Notes under the pieces: generated by a model
Databases searched by the model: none
Told to the model about the DNA's origin: nothing
Seen by the model: only the letters and a program-made list of their open reading frames with translations
Shown: one piece after another, positions 35,293 through 47,194 of the stretch
Position numbering within the stretch: the first letter of the stretch is position 1
Layout of the letters: the number at the start of each line of letters is the position of its first letter
From: Apricaphanius iberus
Taxonomy: Eukaryota > Chordata > Actinopteri > Cyprinodontiformes > Aphaniidae
Assembly (NCBI GenBank): GCA_028564705.1
Contig: JAPXFQ010001297.1
Span: forward strand, 124,001-188,000
Reading direction: 5' to 3'
Length of the DNA stretch: 64,000 nt
Translations under genes and position numbers: made by a program

Positions 35293-37385
35293 AAATCTAA
35301 TGTAAGATACAGTTTTGATAGCCCTGCGACCAGTTATTGACAAAATATACAAATAATCCTTATTTGACAGGTCAGAAAGCATGTATGTTTTAGTTTCTCA
35401 GCAGAAAATAAAATTTTAATTACATTGTTAATACAATGTGTGTGAGCAGCCGATAGGCAAATATCAGCAGACAGCATACCAAAACAAAGGATATCTGGAT
35501 TTGGTTCTTTAAAAAAAAAAAAATCTAAACTTTTTTACTAAACTGGTGTGGTGTGTAAAACACCAACAACATACAATAATGAAACCTTTGTTTGGAGCAA
35601 TTCTTTAGCACCTGTCGCCTTTAAATTTGAAATATTCATGTTAGGTGAGATGAAACACCTCTGTCATGATAACTCACATAACACAGTAACACGTCCTTTT
35701 GATGACTCAGTTTCATGCCTCATGATTAGGTATGATATGTATTCTAATGATTTTATTGCTGTTTTTTTCTTGTCTTTTGTACAGCATTTTGGTCGGCTCC
35801 CATGCCCTTTTTAAACGTGCTATATAAATAAACTAGAATGGTATGGTATTGTTATGAGGAAATTTAGGAACACAGAGAAAATTGTGTCCACGATTTTGTA
35901 ATGTAACAAATGTAACAAATTAAGAAAAAATAAGATTAGAGCTGGAGCAAAGAACACATCTAAAACTGCAAAACATTTTTTTTTTCTGGAGCCATGAAAC
36001 AAAATAATTGAGCTACGATTATGGTGCACTAGTTCAAGTATGAAATTGTCACTAAATTCTGGGAAAAAAAATGATAAAAAAAAGGATCTTAACTCTTTAA
36101 CAAAGGCACCTTAAATTAAACTTTCAGTTTTTGTACAATTATGCTTGTTAATTATTTATGTATCTAGACATGCTGTATTGATTACTACTGCATAGGTAAT
36201 TTTACAGCCTTATTGGTAAGATTTTCCCCTCCTTACATTTATAAAGATTGTACTACTTTGTGGAAATAGAAAGAAGGTAGGCCCACTTGCAGATTAGAAA
36301 ATTGCAGAGTAGGCTAATTACAAGAGAGATTGGAAGTTAAAAGTGAATCATAGTTGTCTGCTCTGCAGTGTGACATTTAGGTATTTATCAATATGTAGAG
36401 CAGTTAGGGACTAAATGGTCTATTGGCAAAGACAGATGAACATTCAGTAAAGGTGAATCTAATCAGCTTTCAAATTTTTGTATGAATCATCATGGTAAAT
36501 TATTTTATAGACAAACAGTATTTTAGTGTTAATTTTACTTTTGGTGACAACACTGCCCACACAGGTTTTCATATTCAATGAATTAGAATGTTTTCTGATG
36601 ACAGTCATTTGTCAGATTAAAAGCACCTATTGAAATTAACCTTTCAGCAGGTATTAAACACATTTTACATAAAGTCTACATTTCTGTATGAAAATGCCTT
36701 AATAATATAATCTGAAATTTTGTTTGTCATTAAGCAGAAAATTAAGATAAAAAGCAGAAATGACAGCTTTAAACAGCAATATTAGGTATTTATCTATGTA
36801 ATGTGAACTATTTAGAAAATTAAAGCAATTAGAGATTGAAGCGTAAAAGCTTTTTTTAACATTAACAAAAAATTGGGAAATCCTATTTCTCTTCTGTAGA
36901 TCCTATGACACATATATTGTGTGATCAGAAACAGAAAATTTGTAATTGCAAGGTTTTATGATTCCTGGGGGTTTGGGTTTTGAGTTTTATTTTGTGTTTT
37001 AATCATTTAAATCAATCAATAGTATATTTATGTTAAACAGGTCTTTCCATATTTAGTTTGTTTTTCTGTGTCCGCTATTATTATGAATATGTTGCCATAT
37101 CACTTTATTGCTTAGTGCCTAGCTTCTTAGTTTATTTTGTGTACTACTTTTTGAACATTTGAATTTATTTTCTTAAGGTGTTGTCAGGCTTGTTTCTGTT
37201 TTGATTTCTTGATCTTTTGAGTCATGATTTAGCTCCCTCTTTAATAATTGGTCTCTTTTCCTCTTTTTCCCTGTTTTTTCCCCTGCCACAGCTGTATCAT
37301 TTCCTCTGTTTAATACTTCTAGTTCTTCTAGTACTTTTCATCCCTGCATCAGTATATAAGATCCTGATTTATCACTCTCCACAGA
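35293..37385. other. Intergenic; short LINE tail and possible conserved block
   Basis: 35775-35850 (TTTTTAAACGTGCTATATAA plus ATAAAC) resembles a Rex1-like LINE terminus. 36160-36860 is very AT-rich with TTAATTA, TAATTAC and GTAATTA cores and no known repeat. 36960-37385 is T-rich. Confidence 0.35.
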
Positions 37386-37452
37386 TGCAGTCTGTCATTA
37401 TGTTCCTTTGCCTGCTCCTTCGCCCCTCATCTGTTTTAGCTCATCAAGACCT
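37386..37452 (+). other. Exon-like cassette encoding a signal-peptide-like sequence
   Basis: A 67-base segment is bounded by CTCTCCACAG and by GTAAGTTAAT, both good splice signals. It opens with ATG and encodes MQSVIMFLCLLLRPSSV then LAHQDL, hydrophobic and ending in a signal-peptidase-like LA. TATATAAG lies about 35 bp upstream (37351-37358). No homology is recognised, and the T-rich upstream could be an old retroelement promoter, so this is only a candidate. Confidence 0.25.
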
Positions 37453-40400
37453 GTAAGTTAATTTTTTTATACATTTTTTACAATATGTACATTTCAAGCA
37501 GATGTCTGCACCTTAGCTGTGTAAAACAATTAATTACAGAAGCTTTACTTATAAAATGTTGATAGAAAATAAAAAGATTATGCAGTGATTAATTTCCATA
37601 TGCGATTAAGGTGTTTTTGAATGACTCTTACAAAGGTAGCTGACCAAACTCAACTCCCAATGTATGTTGTATCATAAAATATTGTCAAAAACATTTAGAA
37701 TACAATTTTTAACATATGATCTGGGGAAACAAAAAGCACACATAGTGGTAATTTGTTTGTCATTTCTTGTGGTGTTACTGAAAGCAGTTTATAGGCCAAA
37801 TGCTGTGTTCACTCCACCAACTCGGAAAGCCAGAAAGGTAAAGCAACAAGTCTTAGATGAAGCTGTAAGGAGAAGAAAAAAGTTCCAGAGTGACTGAAAA
37901 AAGGTACTGCAAAATGGGTGTTACATTTTATTGTTCTAGATTGCCAAGCAATCATGGGGGAAAACACCGTGGGATTTTTTTCCCGTTTTTTTATTTTTTT
38001 TTATCTGAGGAAGCCACAGTATTCTTTATTCTGAAACTGCCACAGAGACAGCACTACACAAGTTTTGTTAAAAAGAAAAAAAGTGTACTCACCTATGGGG
38101 TTTGTTAACAGATGTTAACAGCACATATTTGGAGTTCTCAGGTTCTGCCTATGTTCCTCTTCAGCCTTCCTGCGAACTTAATACAGTAAAGGCTGATCAA
38201 ATATTTGCTGTATACCTAGCAGTTTTATGCACCTCATGGTAGAGCTTATGAGGAAGCAACTGAGAAGATGATGAACATGTGGGAAGTTGACAAACATTGG
38301 TCCACTTCATTTTATATTGTAATTTAAGACATATGAAAGCAACCACAGACTTTTTCAGTACATGCTGCGTTGGTTGTGCACGAAGGAGAAGTGCCAATCA
38401 TGTACATGGTATTGATTTAAATCTCACTCATGGTATGTCACTTACTAGTGTGTAAGAAATACAGAAGGTATTACAAGATATGTGGAATGCTGTGATGAAG
38501 AATGTGCTTCTTTTGACATTTCAATTGAAAAGCTTTATAAAAATGACCCTACAGTGCAAGCACAAATGGACGTTTTCATTGTGAAATACATTAGTTTGGC
38601 AACCTAAAAACTTTTTGTGAATTTAACTTGGTTTTTGGCATGGACATGTGGACTTGTCTAGCAATCTCACAAGATGCAAACAAAGGCTTGAAAAAAATAT
38701 TTGCCTGTGTAGCGCTTCTTCAGTCAGAGGACCATACATCGCTTCACCCTAGATTCAGCCAATCACAGGCTGATAGTGGCAAACTACATTAGCCACAGCT
38801 GCTCTGAGGCAAACTGAAAGAAGCAAAGCTGCCAGACGCAGGAAACAGGTAAGGCGGGTGAACTGTCCTGCCCACCAATTACTGGAAGAATTCTTACCAC
38901 CTGAGCCACAATTGCCAAGCAGTCAGTAAAAAACAGAACTCACAATCACTTTGTAATCTTTTTTTCCTTTTCATCTTCAACACAGTGATTTTATTGGGGT
39001 CAAATCCTCTGCTTAGCTTGGGGCGGCTAGTTAGTATAAAAAGATCAATATAACAAGTCAGTAGAAGTTCACTCCATTTACATTGTAAACTGTAGCATAT
39101 AGGCTGACTGCAAATTGATTTGAGTATTTTGTTGATTGTAAATGTCATTTCATTTATCACAATAAAAGACTAAAGGAAGCGAAATAGCAAATAAGACCAG
39201 GCAGCTGAGTCTGAATTGGTGGCTGCAGTCCAATGTTTAACCTATGAATGAGAGAAGTGTCAGAGGCTGTTAACAAAATCAGATTGATTACAACTCTAAT
39301 CTCACTATTACTGTTAGAGAAAAAATAGCTTTTTAATATCTAGGCTAAAAAATAATAAGAAGCCTGGATTTTGCGGCATGATCTGAAAATAAAATGTGTT
39401 ATATCCTTTTCCACAACAGGTTAAAACAGTTCATTTAGTAAGTTAAACAAAGAGGCTTCCAGTCTTTTTGATCTTTTGAAATAAACGTTAGTTTTATTAG
39501 TAATATCCTTGATTGGTTTTCAAGAGTGTGGTTTTCACTTTGTTAGTCTCAATTTATTTCCTTGCTAACCAATGCTGCTTTTTTCAGTGTGTGGGCAGGA
39601 GCACGTTTGTTACTATGTACACGATCCAAGGTGAAGGCCAACGGGCTCTCCCACAGGGACCCAACAGACACATATTGGTTTAGAGCTGTGCAAGTAAACA
39701 CGGCACTTTGTCTCCCTCTCTCCATCTCCTTCCCTTCCTCTGTATCTCATTTCCCCACACCCTGTAAAACAAGATGGACAGGTATAAAGTACAACGTGGA
39801 GAGCAAGATAAACGATAAGACAAGAGAAAGATTGGGGAGATAAAATAACTCCTTCATTCAAGGATTGTCCCAGAAGAATAAATGTTGCCTGTGCAGAGCC
39901 AAAGTTGAAAAAAATTACAATCTACACTTGAATAGTCCCTCACTCTCTAAATTTGTTGATGTTATAATTTAACTGTTAATTAACCATATCACAAATTCTG
40001 AATGAACACTTACATTACATTGTTTTCTTTTTTTTGCAGCAGTACAAAGTAATAAGACACATCACACTCTAATAAAGAAAAAAAAATGAAAGGATGTGGT
40101 GCATGTGAGAGAATGCTTTGGAAGTGTGTGCAACTACAGAACCTGAAGAGTAATTGAAGAACACACTCAGGCTGGAGTCCACGATGAGGACACAGTGATT
40201 TGTGGGTGGACGCAGCAACAAATTTGCTGTGGTTAACAACATGGAGGTCGATAAGCCTCATCATGTTACCCTTCAGAAGCAAAAAGCGGAGACGGTAGAT
40301 GGCCTGCTTGAGGTGTGTCTCTGTGTGTGTGTATGTGGATGCTGTAAATGAAGGGATTGGAAAAGACGGAGAGCGAGAACGGAACAGGCGAGCAGACCTT

Positions 40401-41313
40401 TGCGATGAAAAGGTCGTTCAAATAGCTTCAAATTTTCAAGCTAATCAAAGAGGGACGAGCTGGACACTAACCGACTGGTCAGAAGGTTGCGAAAGGTTGT
40501 TAAAAGGTTGGAAAGGTCACAAAAGCTCAGCACAAATCACCCGTCTATCATATCTGACTGTGACCTATCCGGGCCAAGGTAGGACGAGAGTGAGATTAAG
40601 CCTCTGGGTTGCATGCATATGGTTAGTATGAGGAAAAACTGTATTAACTAAAAACATGCCAAAACAGAAATTAGCATCTTGAGAGGAAAACAAATTAGGT
40701 AACCGATTTGTAAATACAGTGGAAGAGAGACAGGAGTGCAACAGAAGAGCTATTTGCTGTTGGGGGAACGTAAAAGTGTCTACCTGAACCCAGAGGATGC
40801 AACCACATTAATTTCTCAATTTCATGGCCAAGACTTGTGAAAAAAATAAATATAAGAAATTAAAAATGTAAAAAACACTGGCATGCTGAACGTGTCTTGC
40901 TTTTTAACATTTTATCATTTGTTTGGTGTCTTATACATTACATTCAGGAGTCAAATGACCCCGAAGCTTTTGATGGAGCCATATTTTTCATTGTTCACTA
41001 CGATTTCCACTTTCATGTGCACACACCTATATATTTATGGCACAATTATTAAAAACATAAAACATTTTTTTTGGAAGTTTAACAGGTTCTGAACAAACAA
41101 AAAGAAACTGGAGGTCCACATGCAGTCCATCATTTTCTGCCTGATAGCCATTCAAGAACAACAAATCACAGAGCACCTTAAATTGGAAACACCATCATTA
41201 TGATTACTATGATGATCACCACCACCACCATCAAAATCAAAAATAATTTCTAAGCAAAGAACTAATATCAGCCCACTAGGCTATATTATCTTTAAATCAG
41301 TATGGACCACAGG
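37453..41313. other. Intergenic, no gene recognised
   Basis: Contains a small open stretch at about 38455-38607 encoding a 50-residue acidic tail (CCDEECASFDISIEKLYK) of unknown origin. A basic stretch (37798-37896; VFTPPTRKARKVKQQ) is also present. Nothing links them into a gene. Confidence 0.35.
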
Positions 41314-41575
41314 TGTCAGCGACTGCTGCAGACTGAATCAAGGACCCAGGCGCAGACGTAGATTTAAAGAGTGAGACACGGGTTTAATGTGGAGCAGCAA
41401 CACAAGGTGAAACCATACAGACACAATGCAATGCATACAATGCAATGATCCGGGAACTGAGTGAGGAGGAGTGACTGGTTATAAAGGGTGGAGGTGAGGA
41501 GAATCAGGTGTGGATGATAAACACAGGTGCATACAATAAACAGTAATCAGTGGCAGAGCCCTAGAGACTCTGACA
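41314..41575 (-). mobile_element. LTR of a Ty3/gypsy-type retrotransposon
   Basis: 262 bp from TGTCAG to CTGACA on either strand, with TG...CA ends. On the minus strand it is preceded by a purine-rich stretch (AAAGGGGGGCATCC), like a polypurine tract next to a 3' LTR, and carries CGCCTGGGTCC near its end, as in fish gypsy LTRs. Class is inferred from this layout. Confidence 0.6.
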
Positions 41576-41842
41576 GGATGCCCCCCTTTCCAGGATGGAT
41601 TCCAGATGTTCTAAAATAAAAGGAGAAAAGAACGTTTTTTACCCAAGGGTGGGTGGAGGGGGCCCACAGAAGGTGGGCCTAAGTCCTTTTAGCAACGACC
41701 CTGGAGTTCAGGCGGATGAGCAGGGCAGTGACCTCTGAGGCCCAGGATCGCTGGTAGGCGAACCAGAGGTCGACTCATGAGGACGTGGAAGCCGGCAGAT
41801 TGCCTTGGTCTCAGCCAAATGCATCCAGGCCGCAGTGATGTT
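41576..41842 (-). mobile_element. 3' internal remnant of the LTR retrotransposon
   Basis: GC-richer sequence next to the polypurine-like tract. No protein domain is visible. It is cut off where the L2 fragment begins at about 41843. Confidence 0.4.
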
Positions 41843-42770
41843 GGAAACTACTGGAATCTGTCCGACAGATTTGATTTAAACCAGCCTAGTGCTGTTCCTT
41901 TGATCCCTACATCCTGTTCAAGCCTTTCTAAGAGAATAGTATGATCGACTGTGTCAAAAGCAGAACTGAGATCTAACAAAACCAGAACAGTCACAAATCC
42001 ATTATCTGAGGCCATTGAAATATCATTGGTAACTTTTACCAGTGCTGTTTCAGTGCTATGATGAGCTCTAAAACCTGACAGAAATTCTTCAAACAGTTTA
42101 TTGCTGTTTAGATGCTCACATACTTGATTAGCAACTATTTTCTCAAGAATTTTGGATAAGAAAGGGAGGTTAGATATAGGTATGTAGTTAGCTAAATGAT
42201 CTTGATCCAGGGAGGGTTTCTTAAGTAAAGGTTTAATTACAGCAACCTAAAGATAGATTCATCATGTGTAGAATAGGGCAGTAACCAGAGAGAACACTTC
42301 CTTAAATAATTTGGTTGGTGTTGGGTCTAACATACAAGTTGAGGGTTTAGATGAAGTTAATATTCATGATAATTCCGAAAGTTCAACAGAATCAAAATGG
42401 TACAGACATATACATGAGTCTACAGTTCTGTCTGATACTGCCTCATTTACTCAAAAAGAGTTAATCAAGTTTGGGAGAATGCCAATTATTTTATTTATAA
42501 AGAAGCCCATAAAGTCATCACTACCGAGAGAGGGGGGAATAGTTGGTACAACAGAACTATGACTCTGTGTAAGTTTGGCAACTGTACTAAAAAGAAACCC
42601 ATGATTTTTTTTTTATTTACCTCTATTAATGACGAGAAATATGCTATTCTAGCTTGTCGAAGGGCATTTTTATAAAGTAGTGGACTATTTTTCCGGGTTA
42701 GAAAGGAATAATTTAAGTGTGTAGAGCGCCATTTTCTCTCCAGTTTCCTAGAATTCAACTTTAAAGTATG
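41843..42770 (-). mobile_element. L2-type LINE, reverse transcriptase N-terminal part
   Basis: The minus strand reads, in order: RKLERKWRSTHLNYSFL (pre-RT linker), KPLLKKPSLDQDHLANY then PISNLPFLSKILEKIV, FLSGFRAHHSTETALVKV, and VLVLLDLSSAFDTVDHTILL, which includes the first catalytic Asp of the palm, ending ALGWFKSNLSDRF. One frame is largely open for about 130 codons at 41843-42235. The FADD box and C-terminus are absent, so both ends are missing. Confidence 0.85.
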
Positions 42771-42774
42771 CAAC

Positions 42775-42902
<128 letters not shown>

Positions 42903-43844
42903 GCTCATATAGTGGGTACACATTTGTCTCAGTATATCATTGTGAAAATAAAATCCTTATGTCCTAGCAGATGTCTTAACCAAGGGTGTTCATTCTTGAA
43001 ACATTAATCAGCTGCTTTGGGTTGCCTTTGCCAATGTTTTATATCAAAATATTGAAGGAAACAACAAATTATAAATGCTATAAAACAAAGAAAGCCTCGG
43101 GCTTAATGAGATTTGAGAACTGACTCGTGCTCTGGAGGATTAAAGCACAGGAGGAAATTTATATCTTGTTCAATTATAAATATTTGTAATATTTCAAGTT
43201 CACAGCATGAGGCTCTCTTAACTTGAACTTGAGATTAATTTCCCCAAAGTTTACGGCTGCTCACCAACATTAATCAATTTATTCCGCATCTCAAATGAAA
43301 ACAAAACATTGCTGTGCTCTAAAGCAGCTAATTTGCAAATATTTGTTCCTACAACATTTATTTCCTTGTTGATAGAAATGGTTTATTTGTCCACTCAGAG
43401 CTACTTTGGCTTTGGGGCATTTATTCAACACTACATGAAATTTAAATGAATTCTGAAATGGGCTTATACAAGAGCTGGTGAAGTGTTCACTTTTTGCAGT
43501 TTAGAGAGGAATTAACATTTGTCTTTTGCATTCAGGGACAGATGGTGTTTTGGTGTGTGAGATAATAACATTTAATTTTCCTTTCTGCAATCTGTGGGTT
43601 TATGATTTACTGTCTACAGGGGTTGGGGGCTCAAGATCCACCTGTTTTGGCAAGAAATCATACTTCTGTCAGGAAAACTATTAGTCAGAATAAGAGGAAA
43701 AGTAAGCTTATGTTTTGGTGTATGTATTCAAGTGAAATAGCAAGCATTCAAGACCATCAGTCGCACAAGATCAGAGAACAGATTTAAAGAATGATAGTTT
43801 TGCATCTTAATTATTCTTGACCACTGTGTTCCATTGCAAGCAAC
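42903..43844. other. Intergenic; possible conserved non-coding block
   Basis: 43085-43400 is repeat-free to my eye, with TTAATGAG, AATTATAAATATTTG, CATTAATCAATTTATT and GCTAATTTGCAAAT. No gene. Confidence 0.35.
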
Positions 43845-45024
43845 AAAGTGTTTCCCCTGTTCTGTTTTGACATTTTGTCACACCTAAGTGTTTCAGATAA
43901 TCAAACAAATTGCTTCTCTGTCCAATATAATGCCAGCAAAGTAATAATAATAATTTCAACCGATGATGCCAGTCATAAAAAGTGGTATCAACTAAGAAGG
44001 GCTTTATTTGAAACATTAGATTGCAAGACAAAATTTCCTCTGTCTGTTAAATAAGGAATTAATGGTGCTCAACAACACCTTTTTTGAATGCTGAAAAAAA
44101 AAAATTGTTGCCACCCTTAAGTCTGATATGTAGATTAAAAAAATATCCATTCTGAACCAGTCTGGTAACATTAAGTAAACTAAAAGATACCAAAAATAAA
44201 AACATGATTTGAGTTATTTATATTACAGATACAAAAGGGTTAGAATGCCAGATTTTGGTCTTTGTGTCTCTAACCAAGTTTACACAGAGTATAACAGAGT
44301 TATACACTTTATTCAAAAATAGAGTAAATATAAAAGCAGTGGTTTACCTCAATAGGCTGGCCTACCAAAATTACACAGAGTGTTGCTGACTCATCCAGGA
44401 AGTCAAAAAGAACTCAAAACAGCATTTATTGCAATGCAAACATCACTTGCTTCAGTTAAGTTTAGTGTTCATGATTCACCAAAAAAGGAAAAAGCAGAAA
44501 GCTGGCAAAATGGTTAAAGCCTCTGCTGAGCAAAACAAAAATGGCCAACGCGCATTAACCAAAGAACAAAAAAATGTCAGCAAATATATTTTTTTCAATA
44601 CAGTTGGGTACAAGGAACTTTTTGTAAATTGTACGCCTGTTGTAAAACAAACAGCATTTTGTAAAAAGAACCTGAAACATGTGGTAAAGTCAAACTGAAT
44701 GGTGGTAGTGCGATGGTCTAGGGCTGCTTTGCTACTTCGGCAGATCCATGAATTCTGCTCTCTATCAGAAACTCCCTAGAACTGGTTCTCAAAGGAGAGT
44801 TGCCTCATAAGTCCTCCAAAGTGATGTAAAATATGCATTGCCTGTTATAACAACCATTTCAGTTTAGGGGGCAATAATGTTTTCACAAATGGTCAGGTTG
44901 GTTTGGATAGGTGCTTAAACCTATTATATATTATATAAAATCATAATTTAAAAACCTGCTTTATTTCCTCCAATTATCTTTACCTATATTGAAATGTGTT
45001 TGATCTGAAAGAAGAGTACCAAAA
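43845..45024 (+). mobile_element. Tc1-like transposon remnant, copy 1
   Basis: The left end (CATTTTGTCACACCTAAGTG, TTTCAGATAATCAAACAAAT) starts near 43845. The transposase region starts at 44396 (CTCAAAACAGCATTTATTGC, GGTGGTAGTGCGATGGTCTA) and the 3' UTR (GGGGGCAATAATGTTTTCAC) runs to about 45020. Large internal pieces are missing. The 89-codon frame 44429-44698 is not the transposase frame and is a by-product. Confidence 0.75.
44396..45024 (+). repeat. Direct duplication, copy 1 (629 bp)
   Basis: Matches 45540-46169 with about four differences (one a single-base indel), roughly 99.4% identity by eye. Both borders lie inside the Tc1-like element. Confidence 0.95.
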
Positions 45025-45539
45025 AAACAATAATCGATGAAAAATGTAATAAGGGAAAATACATTTTAACAGCAATCTCATTACTTTGAAAATATCTTTT
45101 TCATTCCTTGGCTCTCTTACCTCGCAAGACTCAATTCGCGTTTGTTTCATACCTTAGTAGGCATTTGCATTTGTCTGCTGAGCTGATTGACACACATCAA
45201 CTCTGCACATTTAGTACAATAAATCCCATTAGAGCTGTATTAATCCTTGTTAAATCTTTCAGCTACCTGCAACCTCCACCTGACAGGAGGTCTTATCAGC
45301 CAGGGTAATGGAAAACCAGTGTGCGTACTCAAGAAAGACTTGGCCTAACACACATATACAAAGCAGCAATTAAAGCTCTTGTGTTAACAATCACATTCAT
45401 ACGCTAATCGGTTATTAATTAATTAACTGATGTATGCTAAATGATTGTGATGAAATGCTTATGCTCTCTGCCAATGCGTGTTCGAGCATATTTTTTATTC
45501 TTTAGCTCCCTCAGTCTGTTTTCTTCACATGTTTTGTTA
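45025..45539. other. Unique sequence between the duplicated copies
   Basis: 515 bp with no repeat or gene that I recognise. Confidence 0.5.
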
Positions 45540-46169
45540 CAGGAAGTCAAAAAGAACTCAAAACAGCATTTATTGCAATGCAAACATCACTTGCTTCAGT
45601 TCAGTTTAGTGTTCATGATTCACCAAAAAAGGAAAAAGCAGAAAGCTGGCAAAATGGTTAAAGCCTCTGCTGAGCAAAACAAAAATGGCCAACGCGCATT
45701 AACCAAAGAACAAAAAAATGTCAGCAAATATATTTTTTTCAATACAGTTGGGTACAAGGAACTTTTTGTAAATTGTACGCCTGTTGTAAAACAAACAGCA
45801 TTTTGTAAAAAGAACCTGAAACATGTGGTAAAGTCAAACTGAATGGTGGTAGTGCGATGGTCTAGGGCTGCTTTGCTACTTCGGCAGATACATGAATTCT
45901 GCTCTCTATCAGAAACTCCCTAGAACTGGTTCTCAAAGGAGAGTTGCCTCATAAGTCCTCCAAAGTGATGTAAAATATGCATTGCCTGTTATAACAACCA
46001 TTTCAGTTTAGGGGGCAATAATGTTTTCACAAATGGTCAGGTTGGTTTGGATAGGTGCTTAAACCTATTATATATTATATAAAATCATAATTTAAAAACC
46101 TGCTTTATTTCCTCCAATTATCTTTACCTTATATTGAAATGTGTTTGATCTAAAAGAAGAGTACCAAAA
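45540..46169 (+). repeat. Direct duplication, copy 2 (630 bp, Tc1-like fragment)
   Basis: Same orientation as copy 1, offset 1144-1145 bp, sharing its internal deletions. The left terminal region present before copy 1 is absent here. Confidence 0.95.
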
Positions 46170-46329
46170 CACTGTGATATTTGCACACAAAAACAGTATT
46201 TGTTTCAATTTTTAGTTTACATCCATTCAGTTATACAGAAGGATCTCATATTTCCTTACATTTAATTATGTTTGAAAAAAGAGGGTGAAAGACAATCTAT
46301 ACACCCTCAGCAGGGTCCTGGAGGGTGCA

Positions 46330-47165
46330 TCCGAGTTAAATCATCCCTGTTATTTATTGTCTTCCCCCAAGCTTTAGAAATAGCAGTTATCAAATTACTA
46401 CTGAATAAGAACAAACAGGATAACAAATTAATGCAGAATTACAGGCCAATCTCTAATCTTCTGAAAGATTATTTAAAAAACTGCATTTCAACAGTTAAAT
46501 ATCTGCTGCCTAAAAAATCAATCAGACATTTGCAGCTGATCCAGAATGCTGCTGCTTGTGTTCTCACTAAAACCAGTAAAGTAGAAAACATCACCACAGT
46601 TCTAAAGTCCTTACAATGGCTCAGTGTAGCTCAGAGAACAGACTTCAAAGTGCTTTTATTAATCTATAAATCACTGAATAGGTTACCACCAGAGTACATT
46701 AATGATCTGCTATCACGGTACAAACCTTCCAGATCCCTCAGGCCCTCAACCTCAAGTCTACTGATCATCCCTAGAACGAGAAACAAACATGGAGAAGGAG
46801 TTTCTATACACCTCACATCTGGAACAAACTGCTGAATGACTGCAAAACTGCAGAGACACTGAAATCTTTTGTATCTAAAATAAAAACCTACCTATTTAGA
46901 CTTGCTTAACTAATCCTGTTATTGTTTTTTCTCAATTGCTAATGATTTCTTGTCTACTTTTAATTTTCATACTAATTATTATTTTGATTAAATGCTTAAT
47001 GCCTTTTTTATTGTCTATGCTTTCTTGTATTTAGTTGATTATAAATGTTTGTTTCAGCCCTCTTTTAATGATTATTTGTTTTAATTTTCAGATTTTTTGT
47101 AATCAAGTAAAGCACCTTGAATTGCCTTGTGTTGAAAGTGTGCTATACAAATAAAGTTGCCTTGC
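46330..47165 (+). mobile_element. L2-type LINE copy A with large internal deletion
   Basis: The plus frame reads VFPQALEIAVIKLLLNK and NYRPISNLL (RT N-terminus), then jumps straight to LLPKKSIRHLQLIQNAAACV and KVLLLIYKSLNRLPPEYI (C-terminus). The whole catalytic palm is missing yet the frame stays open for 187 codons. The 3' UTR ends CTATACAAATAAAGTTGCC. Confidence 0.85.
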
Positions 47166-47194
47166 CTTCCCTATCAAACTAATATGATTAATTA

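Noticed and set aside
44429..45842. Identical 89-residue frames as a duplicated gene
   Set aside because: They lie within a Tc1-like fragment and are not in the transposase frame. The identity reflects the DNA duplication.
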